This document shows, piece after piece, positions 16,965-24,795 of a DNA stretch of 64,000 nucleotides. This DNA is from Candidatus Hydrogenedentota bacterium. Its GTDB lineage: Bacteria; Hydrogenedentota; Hydrogenedentia; Hydrogenedentales; JAEUWI01. The stretch covers positions 1 through 64,000 of the forward strand of contig JAEUWI010000006.1 of assembly GCA_016791475.1 (NCBI GenBank). Reading direction: 5' to 3'. How positions within the stretch are numbered: the first letter of the stretch is position 1; each line of letters opens with the position of its first letter. Under the pieces are notes generated by a model. It was not told the DNA's origin, searched no databases, and worked only from the letters and a program-made list of their open reading frames with translations. The position numbers were made by a program, and so were the translations under genes.

Positions 16965-17785
16965 AGCAACACGACACGACACTCGACAGGCCGACGCGAC
17001 GCACCTTTCTTGCGCGGGGCTTCCAGGCCTCGGCCACACTCCTGGCGGCGGCGCAGGGCGGCGCGCAGGCCCAACCCGGTCGTGGAGTACGGCGCGATGA
17101 GGACAGCGCGGCGGCCCCCTCCCTGCATGGCGGTCGACGCCCGCTGGATGATGAAGATCCGAACGTCTTCGTGTTTTCGCGCTTCAAATTCAAGGGAAAG
17201 CAGCGCACCCAGGACGAATGGGATACGTTGCCAAGCGGCGATGACAACCTGCTCCGCCACATCGCCCAGGCAACCAACATCAAGCTCACGAGTCGACGCT
17301 GGGAAGAGCGTGTGGTGGAGATAGACGATTTCGAGAAGCTGTACAACACGCCCTTCCTGTTCATGACGGGCCAGGTCGATTTCAAATTCGAGGAAGACGA
17401 GGCGGAGGCCCTGCGCGAGTACTTCAAGCGCGGCGGATTTCTCTATGCCGACGACTGCGACGCGGACGTGGGACGGCTCCTTTTCTACGAGGCCTTCACA
17501 CGAGAAATACAGAAGGTGCTGCCCGGCCACAAAATGGAGCGGCTCCCCCATGACCACGAACTCTACCACTGCTTCTACGATATTCCCGACGGATCCTCGT
17601 GGTCGCCGCGCCAGCGGGCCTGGGAGCCGAAATACCCGGACTCCGCCCTGTTTGTCGATGATCGGATGGTCTGCTTTCTCACCGGCAGCGACCAGCATTG
17701 CGGCTGGGCGCAGCGGCGCAGGGAACTTTACAATGACGCACTTAAGCTGGGCACCAACATCGTGGTCTACGCTTTGACCCACTGA
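16961..17785 (+). CDS. DUF4159 protein with a Tat-type signal
   Basis: The protein has 274 residues. ATG 16961 overlaps the preceding stop (ATGA), so the GTG at 16931 is not needed. The N-terminus contains RRTFLARGFQASATLLAAA, a twin-arginine-like signal. The mature part (FVFSRFKFKG to the C-terminus) matches DUF4159, including the GGFLYADDCDAD stretch and a C-terminal LGTNIVVYALTH. DUF4159 often accompanies MoxR/VWA operons and has an amidotransferase-like fold of unknown activity. Its place between the VWA and caspase-like genes supports a role in the same envelope system. Confidence 0.85.
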   Translation: MKQHDTTLDRPTRRTFLARGFQASATLLAAAQGGAQAQPGRGVRRDEDSAAAPSLHGGRRPLDDEDPNVFVFSRFKFKGKQRTQDEWDTLPSGDDNLLRHIAQATNIKLTSRRWEERVVEIDDFEKLYNTPFLFMTGQVDFKFEEDEAEALREYFKRGGFLYADDCDADVGRLLFYEAFTREIQKVLPGHKMERLPHDHELYHCFYDIPDGSSWSPRQRAWEPKYPDSALFVDDRMVCFLTGSDQHCGWAQRRRELYNDALKLGTNIVVYALTH

Positions 17786-17795
17786 GGGAGTACCC

Positions 17796-20700
17796 ATGAA
17801 TGGAATCAAGTCTTTCGCGTGTCGCACCGGACTGGCCGCGGCACTCTGCCTGAGTGCGGCCGGCGCGCGCGGGGCGGATCATGTCCTTCTCGTCGGAGGA
17901 CTGGGTGGAGAAGCGAAGTACGAGGCGGAATTTGCGGGCGCTTTGTCCTCACTGCGGGCCGCACTCGTGGACCGGCACGGATACAACCCCGCGCAGGTTC
18001 ATGTCCTCGCGGCAGCCTCCGGCACGGCGCCCGCCGGGGCGGAGAACAGCACCCTCGAGAGCATTCGCGCCACCGTGACGCAGATTGCGATCGAGGCCCG
18101 AGAAGGAGACACCTTCCTGGCCGTCCTCGTCGGCCATGGGCAGTCGGACTTTCAAGAGGCCAAGTTTAATCTGCCCGGACCGGACATGACCGCGGTGGTG
18201 CTGAAGGAATTGCTGGACGTCGTGCCCTGCACGGATCAGCGGGTGATTCTCTCCTTTCCCTGCTCGGGACACTTCTCCCCTTTCATCGCCCGGACGGGCC
18301 GCGCCATCCTTGCCTCCACCGATGGGCCGAGACAGATCTACCATGCCAAAATGACCGCATATCTCGCACGCGCCTTCGAGTCTGATTTACCGGACGCCAA
18401 CGGAGATAGTCGGCTCTCGGTATATGAGCTGTATAACTTTCTCAGCGAACAGGTGGAGGGCTACTTCATCTCCAGCGGCTCTCTGCAAACGGAAAACCCG
18501 TCGCTCGATGACAACGGCGACGGCAAAGTGACGACCCTCGCCGAAGGGATGGACGCGGGAGATGGCGAATACGCCCGTACCGTGTTGCTGACGCCCGCGC
18601 CTTCGACCCCGCCCGCCACCTCGCCCGCCACCTCGCCCGCAGCGCCAGAGTCGGCTGCGCCGGAGGCACTTGAGGCACCGGAAGCGCAAACAAGGGCGCC
18701 GATTATTCCACCCGCCGCGCTCCTGCTCTTGAATGCGGCTGCGGGTGCTCTGCCCCCGACCGACGACACCCTCCCCCTCGGTGAAAGCCCGGCGGAGGTG
18801 GGCCAGCAACTCGAGAAGGCCTGGACGGCGGACCCGAAAAGTGTGGAGAAGGCCGCACCCTACATTCGCTATCTGAACCGCCAGGGACAGGGCGACGACG
18901 CCATCCTGGTCCTGCGGGCCCTGGGTGATCGCGGCGATCTCGGTCTGCTGTGGGGCGAGACCTATTGGTATCGGGGCGAGCTGGAGCCCTGTCGCGATAC
19001 CCTGAACAAGATCCCACCAGACGATCCCGCCTCCTGGTGCGCCGCGCAGATCTGGTTGCTGCGCACCGACTACCTCATGGGCGCGATGGATTCACTCGAA
19101 AGGCGTTGCCAGGCCATCCTCGCGGTAGATCCCCTGAACAAGGCCGCCCGGCTGTATCTGGCCGAGGCGCTGATGCGCCGGGGCAATCTTGAAGAAGCCG
19201 AGGCCACGCTGAACGCCCTGTCGGATTCGCTCGCCGACGACGTGGAGCTTCTCGAAGCCAAAGCTGTACTCTTGGACGCCTGGGATCGTCCCGACGAAGC
19301 CGCAACCCTTCGCGCGTCGATAGAAACTATCGTCACCACACAGCCGCCCCTCGGCGCCGATGGGCTCCGGGCCGCCGCCGCCGCTCTGCGCGCGAGACAC
19401 CAGCCCCAGGCCGCTTCCCAGTGCCTGGAGGCCGCGCTCCGCTTCTGTCCCGCCGAGCCATTTCTGCTCCTCGAAAAGGCCCGGCTCTACCTCGCGGTTG
19501 CGGACACCGGTATTGCGGCCGCCTGCGCAAACAATGTACTCGGGCGCTACACCAACGCCCCGCTGGCGCTGAACCTCATGGCGGACATCCAATGGGCGCT
19601 GCGCAAGGACGGGACCGCCGTCGAAGCGCTGTGTCAGGGCGCCCTGAAGGGCGACCCCACCCTGCTTGACGCGCGGTGCGCCCTGATTCGGCAACGCCTG
19701 ATCGCGGGCGCGTGGGATACCGCCGCCGAGTTGATCGCGGAGAATCGAGCGTTTAATCCGCGCCACCTGGGGACCATCATGCTGGATGCTGCAACGCGGC
19801 AACTTAAGGCGGAAGGTGGCGGGGAGCCCGGCGCGGAAGATTCCGCCACCTACGCCGCATTGGTGGCCGATCTCCTCGCCGCCAGGGCCGACTACGCCCG
19901 AAGCAGCGCCTGGTTCGCGCGGGCGTTGCAGGCTGGAACGCGGGATGGCACGGTGTTGAAGCACGCCGGGCTGGCGGAATTTCGAAGCGCACGTTTCGAT
20001 TCGGCCGCCAGCCTGCTGGAGAAGGCCTTCGCAACCAACCCCTATGATGTCGGCACGAAGAACATGCTTGATCTCCTGGATACCGTACGGGCATCCGGCT
20101 CGGTTGCTCAAGGCGGGGTTACGGTGCATTTCGGCCCCGGCGACGAGGCCGCCGCCCACTACGGGCTCTATCTCGCCACGACCTATCTCGCGGAGGAGTC
20201 GAAACGCCTCGCCGTGGATCCCCAGGGCACGCTGCGAATTCAGCTTTGCAGCTCAAGAAACGACATCAATATCATCACCCAGGGCATCCCCGCATGCTGC
20301 GCCGTGGGCTGCGCGCCCTTTGGCTCCCTCTATCTCCCGTCGGCCGTATTCGTTTGGACCCCGGAGGCCGCGGGTGGCCAGGAGAAATCCTACCGCTATG
20401 ACGAAGCGCTGCACCGGGGGGTCACGGAATATCTGCTCGATATGGCGGCGGGCGCCGCTATACCGCGCTGGTTTCGCGAGGGCCTGGCGCGCCATGAAGC
20501 CGAAGCCCTGAATCCGGAATGGCAAGCCCCCGGAATCCGGGAGCTGATCGTGGCCCTCCGCGCGGGTTACCAGCTCCCCCTCGCCACCATTGAAACCGAA
20601 TATCTCGGAGAGCGCAATCCCCTCGTTCGTACCTATGCCGGACTGGTGGTGGACGACTGGGTGGCGCAAACGAGTTTCGATACGGTGCGCGGGCTGCTCG

Positions 20701-21611
20701 GCCGACTGCGTGACGGTGAGACATGGCCACAGGCGACGGAGGCGACTCTTGGCGCCCCCCTGGAAACCGTGGACCTCGACACGCGCGCGCGCATTCTGGA
20801 GCGCTTCCGGGAGATCCGCGTGGATGACGTCCAGCCGGTGGGGCTGAACGCGCTGGTGGCCGACGGCGTTCAGACGGAGCGGAGTCGCCTCGATATGGCG
20901 TCGGTGTTCTTTCAAAGCCATCGGCTGAGTGATGCGCGGAGCGCTCTCGCGCCCCTGCTGGAAACCGAAGCCCCGCCGACGCGCGCCCTGCTGATTTCGG
21001 GCCGGATCGCGGCAGCCGAAGGGCGCTATGAGGCGGCGCGCGACCAACTTGATCTCGCCCTGCAACTGGAGAATCTTCGCAATGAAAACCTGGCCACCGC
21101 GGAAGATTTTGCGGCGCTGGGTGCGGCCCTGGCCGAGTTGGGCGCGCGTGATGCGGCGGTGGAGGCGCTCAAGAAATCGATAGCGCTCAATCCTTATGAC
21201 ACCGCCGGAACCGGACCTTCCGTACTGTTGCTGGAACTGCTCGCGGCCACCGACCCAAGACCGACCGAGTACTACACCCTGCTGGAATCACGACTACCCG
21301 CCTCAAGGACGGATACTCGGGGTCGCGTTGAGCTAGCGCGATGGCTGGAGAGAAAGGGCGAAAGGGAAGCGGCGCTGCGCTGGTACAAATCCGCCGCGGC
21401 GATCCGGCCCGACTGGATCGAGGCGCATCAGGCCCTGGCGCCCCTGGCGGAATCCCTCGGCAACCACGGTCTCGCCTGCGCCTCCTATCGCATTCAATTG
21501 CTGAAGCAGCCGGAAAACCTGCGAATCCAGCAACGGATCGCTGTTTGTGAAGCCGCGCTGAGAAACAGCGAGGAAAGCGTGGCCCACGTCGAAAATGTCA
21601 AAGCGCAATAA
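17796..21611 (+). CDS. Secreted caspase-like/TPR protein with degenerate peptidase-MA-like region
   Basis: The protein has 1271 residues with a signal peptide (about 1-26). Residues 27-195 resemble the caspase/C13 fold: catalytic-type His114 in LVGHGQ and Cys156 in SFPCSGHF. Two EF-hand-like loops follow (DANGDSRLS near 200 and DDNGDGKVT near 238), then a Pro/Ala-rich linker and many TPR-like helices (about 330-760). Around 870-900, HRGVTEY and PRWFREGLARHEAE resemble a peptidase-MA gluzincin, but HExxH is lost. More TPRs run to the end. It may be a periplasmic protease-scaffold for the VWA complex. GGGAG precedes ATG 17796. Confidence 0.7.
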   Translation: MNGIKSFACRTGLAAALCLSAAGARGADHVLLVGGLGGEAKYEAEFAGALSSLRAALVDRHGYNPAQVHVLAAASGTAPAGAENSTLESIRATVTQIAIEAREGDTFLAVLVGHGQSDFQEAKFNLPGPDMTAVVLKELLDVVPCTDQRVILSFPCSGHFSPFIARTGRAILASTDGPRQIYHAKMTAYLARAFESDLPDANGDSRLSVYELYNFLSEQVEGYFISSGSLQTENPSLDDNGDGKVTTLAEGMDAGDGEYARTVLLTPAPSTPPATSPATSPAAPESAAPEALEAPEAQTRAPIIPPAALLLLNAAAGALPPTDDTLPLGESPAEVGQQLEKAWTADPKSVEKAAPYIRYLNRQGQGDDAILVLRALGDRGDLGLLWGETYWYRGELEPCRDTLNKIPPDDPASWCAAQIWLLRTDYLMGAMDSLERRCQAILAVDPLNKAARLYLAEALMRRGNLEEAEATLNALSDSLADDVELLEAKAVLLDAWDRPDEAATLRASIETIVTTQPPLGADGLRAAAAALRARHQPQAASQCLEAALRFCPAEPFLLLEKARLYLAVADTGIAAACANNVLGRYTNAPLALNLMADIQWALRKDGTAVEALCQGALKGDPTLLDARCALIRQRLIAGAWDTAAELIAENRAFNPRHLGTIMLDAATRQLKAEGGGEPGAEDSATYAALVADLLAARADYARSSAWFARALQAGTRDGTVLKHAGLAEFRSARFDSAASLLEKAFATNPYDVGTKNMLDLLDTVRASGSVAQGGVTVHFGPGDEAAAHYGLYLATTYLAEESKRLAVDPQGTLRIQLCSSRNDINIITQGIPACCAVGCAPFGSLYLPSAVFVWTPEAAGGQEKSYRYDEALHRGVTEYLLDMAAGAAIPRWFREGLARHEAEALNPEWQAPGIRELIVALRAGYQLPLATIETEYLGERNPLVRTYAGLVVDDWVAQTSFDTVRGLLGRLRDGETWPQATEATLGAPLETVDLDTRARILERFREIRVDDVQPVGLNALVADGVQTERSRLDMASVFFQSHRLSDARSALAPLLETEAPPTRALLISGRIAAAEGRYEAARDQLDLALQLENLRNENLATAEDFAALGAALAELGARDAAVEALKKSIALNPYDTAGTGPSVLLLELLAATDPRPTEYYTLLESRLPASRTDTRGRVELARWLERKGEREAALRWYKSAAAIRPDWIEAHQALAPLAESLGNHGLACASYRIQLLKQPENLRIQQRIAVCEAALRNSEESVAHVENVKAQ

Positions 21612-21628
21612 CCTCGGGGAGTGAAACG

Positions 21629-22108
21629 ATGTACAGAACCATGACACTTGTTTTTTTTGTTCTCTTCGCCGGTTGCGGGCCCTCCGAGAATGAATCGATG
21701 ACGCAATCGGTGCGCCTTCGTTTCGTGCCCGGCTCGGCACCGTCGAGCCCTATGGAATCCAGCTCCGGCGCGGTATGGTCTTCCTTCTCGCCCCCGCCCA
21801 TCCCGGGCGCCGCCTACGTGATGCTCAATGGTCGCGCCGCTTTGGGCGACAAGTTTCCGGTTGGTCACCGGAATGAACCCGCGCTCTTCGAGATCCGGCT
21901 TGTGGACGGCGACGACAGCCACCTTGCTCTGGAACTGCTCTTTGACGGGGGCACGAAATTGATCGACGTGAAGCGAGACTCGCCCGAGGAAGTCATGGTC
22001 GGTGGAGTAGCGTACCGCATCAATTACCCGTCTATAGAGGTATCCTCTGCCGAAGGCAAGTCGACGACGAACAAGGCGATGATCGTGGTCACGAAATCGA
22101 AATCGTGA
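21629..22108 (+). CDS. Small predicted lipoprotein
   Basis: The protein has 159 residues. The N-terminus MYRTMTLVFFVLFAGC is a lipoprotein signal with lipobox LFAGC (Cys16). The remainder is an unrecognised beta-rich domain. GGGGAG lies 8 nt before ATG 21629, which is 17 bp after the caspase-like gene, so it is the likely last gene of the MoxR/VWA operon. It could anchor that complex to the outer membrane, but this rests on position only. Confidence 0.7.
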   Translation: MYRTMTLVFFVLFAGCGPSENESMTQSVRLRFVPGSAPSSPMESSSGAVWSSFSPPPIPGAAYVMLNGRAALGDKFPVGHRNEPALFEIRLVDGDDSHLALELLFDGGTKLIDVKRDSPEEVMVGGVAYRINYPSIEVSSAEGKSTTNKAMIVVTKSKS

Positions 22109-22264
22109 CCGTAACGCGGGACACCGCAGCCTGCTTGCCGCGCGCGAATTCAAGACGAGGTATGTCGGATCATTAAGCCCGAACCCGGTATGAGGGGTGG
22201 TATAAGATGCGAAGGCCCACGCCTTTGCAGTATCATGTCCGGCGAGCAACCGAAAGGAGAGGGG

Positions 22265-22315
22265 ACCTGACGGGTCACCCGCTTCGCTGCGGGCCTCGCT
22301 CCGCTCCCCGCATGC
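22265..22315 (+). repeat. Palindromic GC-rich insert in the leader of the oxidoreductase gene
   Basis: A strong ribosome site AAGGAGAGGGG ends about 50 nt before ATG 22316, far too distant to serve it. Between them lies a hairpin (CCCGC-TTCGCT-GCGGG) followed by CCTCGCTCCGCTCCCCGC. An in-frame TGA at the insert's 5' edge excludes an upstream start. The simplest reading is a short palindromic repeat inserted between ribosome site and start. A structured regulatory leader is the alternative. Confidence 0.4.
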
Positions 22316-24649
22316 ATGTTCTCGATTATCGAAACCAATCGCCTGTCCGAAGGCCTCACGGAAGTTGAGGTCAGTGCGCCGCTTATTGCCAATGCCGCGA
22401 AGCCGGGCAATTTTGTTCTGGTTCGCGGCGATGAGTATGGCGAGCGCATCCCGCTTACGATTGCAGATTCCAGCCCCGCCCGGGGCAGCATCACACTGGT
22501 GATGCAGGAAATCGGCAAGGGAACCAAGGCCCTGGGCGCTTTTCAGCCGGGCCAGGCTTACCTCGATGTGGTGGGTCCGCTGGGGAAGAACACGGAAATT
22601 CACGGTCCGGGGAAAACGATCTGCTGCGTGTGCGGCGGCGTCGGCCTGGCGCCCATGTTCCCCCAGATGAAGGCGCACCACGCGGCGGGCAATCGCGTCA
22701 TTTCCATTCTGGGTGCGCGCGACGCCTCCATCCTGTTCTGGCAGGAGAAAGTGGAGGCGATCAGCGATCAGGTTTTCTATACCACGGACAACGGCTCGTT
22801 CGGTCGCAAGGGTTTCGCCACCCAGGTACTGGACGAACTGATCACCGGCGGCGAGCACATCGACGAGGTGATCGCCATCGGCCCGGTACCCCACATGAAG
22901 GCGGTCACCGATTGCTGCAAGAAGCACGGTGTGCCGGTCATCGTGAGCCTGAACCCCATCATGGTGGATGGCACGGGCATGTGCGGCGGCTGCCGCGTGA
23001 GCGTGGACGGTCAGGTGCGCTATGCCTGCGTGGATGGTCCGGAGTTTGACGGCGCGCTGGTAGATTTCGACGAACTCATCCTGCGCCAGCGCACCTACAA
23101 GCCCCAGGAGGCCGACGCGAATGCCGGAGTGGCGCCGCACCGGGAAGAAAATCACGCCTGCCGCTTTGAACAGCGCATCCAGGAAATGGTGGATGAGCTG
23201 GAGGCGGCGAAGCCGAAGTACAATACGAACTACTTTGAGGAAGCTTCCGCCCTCTTTGTACTCCATACGGTTGCGGAGTTGATGAAGCGGCGGAGCAACT
23301 TTGATGAAGTCACGCCGACCTTTTCGCCGGAGGAGGCCCTGGCCGAAGCGCAGCGCTGCCGCTGCTGCGAATCGGCCACCTGTATCGACGGTTGCCCGGT
23401 TGGCGTGAACATCCGGGACTTCATCTGGTCGATTCAGAAGGGCGACATCGCGGAAGCGGCCCGCATCCTGAAGAACAAGAACAATCTCCCTGCGGTTTGT
23501 GGTCGAGTCTGCCCTCAGGAGACCCAGTGCGAAAAACACTGTGTGCTGGCAAAGACGGGCAAGGAGCCTGTGGCGATTGGCAAGCTGGAGCGCTTCGTGG
23601 CCGACTGGGAGGCGGAGCATGTTCCGTCCAAAGTGCCGTATGTTGCCCCGCGGGGCCAGAAGGTGGCCGTCATCGGGTGTGGGCCGGGCGGCTTGACCTG
23701 TGCGGGCGATCTGGCGCGACTGGGCTATGAAGTCACGATTTACGAGGCCTTCCACGACACAGGCGGTGTCCTTCGCTACGGCATTCCCGAATTCCGACTG
23801 CCCAAGGCCATCGTGGATCGGGAAGTGAACTATATCAAGAGCCTGGGCGTGCATATCGAGCTCAACATGGTCATCGGGAAGGTGCTCACGATTGAGGGGC
23901 TGTTCGAGAGCGGCTATGAGTCGGTGTTTATCGCCGTGGGCGCGGGTGCCCCCATGTTTATCGGCGTGCCCGGCGAGAATCTGGTCGGTGTTTACAGCGC
24001 CAACGAGTTCCTCACCCGCGTCAATCTCATGAAGGCCTACCGCTTTGGCGAGTACCAGACCCCCGTTATCGTGGGTAATCATATTGCCGTGGTGGGCGCG
24101 GGCAATGTGGCCATGGACGCGGCCCGTGTCGCGGTGCGGCTGGGCGCGAAGCGCGTGACGATCATTTATCGCCGCTCTGAAGTGGAGATTCCGGCGCGCG
24201 CCGAGGAGGTGCGTCACGCCCGGGAAGAGGGCGTATTTTTCCAGTTGCTCACCGCCCCGGTCCGCATTGTGGGCGATGCGGAAGGCCGCGTCTGCGCGAT
24301 GGAGTGCATGCGGATGGCGCTGGGCGAACCCGACGCATCGGGGCGACGCCGACCGGTGCCGGTGCCGAATAGTGAATTCACGATCGACTGCGACATGGTC
24401 ATCCCGGCGCTGGGCTCCCAGGCGAACCCGCTGCTCACCGGAAATACGGAAGGCATCCACTTGAACAAGTGGGGAAATATTGTGGCGGATCCCGTCACCG
24501 GGGCCACCAACCTGCCCGGCGTCTACGCGGGTGGCGACATCGTCACCGGCGCGGCCACGGTCATCGAGGCCATGGGCGCGGGCAAGCGCGCGGCGGAGGC
24601 TATCGATGCTTACCTGCGTGCGCGAACTGGAAACGCGACACTGGTCTGA
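22316..24649 (+). CDS. Fused NfnAB/SudBA-like flavin oxidoreductase
   Basis: The protein has 777 residues. Residues 1-280 resemble the ferredoxin-NADP reductase/dihydroorotate dehydrogenase electron-transfer subunit, with FAD- and NAD-binding folds and a 2Fe-2S cysteine set (MCGGCRVSVDGQVRYAC). Residues 320-777 resemble the NADPH-dependent glutamate synthase small subunit: 4Fe-4S cysteines (CRCCESATCIDGCPVG, then CGRVCPQETQCEKHC) and two dinucleotide motifs (VIGCGPGGLTCAG near 450, VVGAGNVAMDAARV near 590). The two parts match NfnA and NfnB or SudB and SudA. The fused form likely transfers electrons between NAD(P)H and ferredoxin. It stands alone, with no glutamate synthase large subunit nearby. 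Confidence 0.88.
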   Translation: MFSIIETNRLSEGLTEVEVSAPLIANAAKPGNFVLVRGDEYGERIPLTIADSSPARGSITLVMQEIGKGTKALGAFQPGQAYLDVVGPLGKNTEIHGPGKTICCVCGGVGLAPMFPQMKAHHAAGNRVISILGARDASILFWQEKVEAISDQVFYTTDNGSFGRKGFATQVLDELITGGEHIDEVIAIGPVPHMKAVTDCCKKHGVPVIVSLNPIMVDGTGMCGGCRVSVDGQVRYACVDGPEFDGALVDFDELILRQRTYKPQEADANAGVAPHREENHACRFEQRIQEMVDELEAAKPKYNTNYFEEASALFVLHTVAELMKRRSNFDEVTPTFSPEEALAEAQRCRCCESATCIDGCPVGVNIRDFIWSIQKGDIAEAARILKNKNNLPAVCGRVCPQETQCEKHCVLAKTGKEPVAIGKLERFVADWEAEHVPSKVPYVAPRGQKVAVIGCGPGGLTCAGDLARLGYEVTIYEAFHDTGGVLRYGIPEFRLPKAIVDREVNYIKSLGVHIELNMVIGKVLTIEGLFESGYESVFIAVGAGAPMFIGVPGENLVGVYSANEFLTRVNLMKAYRFGEYQTPVIVGNHIAVVGAGNVAMDAARVAVRLGAKRVTIIYRRSEVEIPARAEEVRHAREEGVFFQLLTAPVRIVGDAEGRVCAMECMRMALGEPDASGRRRPVPVPNSEFTIDCDMVIPALGSQANPLLTGNTEGIHLNKWGNIVADPVTGATNLPGVYAGGDIVTGAATVIEAMGAGKRAAEAIDAYLRARTGNATLV

Positions 24650-24669
24650 GCACCGCCCCTGCCGCGCGG

Positions 24670-24774
24670 GACAAACCCGCACGGCGGGGTTTGACACGAT
24701 ATAAGAGCGGAACGCCTTGCGTCCACCGGTGTTTTCTCCCCCAGGGAGCATTGGGCGGTTTTCGCAAGGCGTTC
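24670..24774. terminator. Hairpins between convergent genes
   Basis: The first hairpin is CAAACCCGC/GCGGGGTTTG at about 24672-24693. The second is a perfect 12-bp inverted repeat, GAACGCCTTGCG at 24710-24721 and its complement at 24763-24774. They sit between the plus-strand oxidoreductase and the minus-strand TPR gene, so they probably stop transcription from both sides. Neither has a strong U-tract. Confidence 0.5.
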
Positions 24775-24795
24775 AGCCTTTATTCTTGGTGCTTC

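Noticed and set aside
16961-17785. Start of the DUF4159 gene at 16931
   Set aside because: ATG 16961 overlaps the preceding stop as ATGA and places the Tat-type signal at the N-terminus, whereas 16931 lies inside the upstream gene without a ribosome site.
20400-20520. Active metallopeptidase in the caspase-like protein
   Set aside because: The expected HExxH zinc motif reads HRGVT, so catalytic activity of that region is not supported.
21494-24751. 1085-residue open frame on the minus strand
   Set aside because: It lies opposite the clearly recognisable NfnAB-like gene and the lipoprotein. Its His/Arg-rich composition is typical of antisense frames in high-GC DNA.
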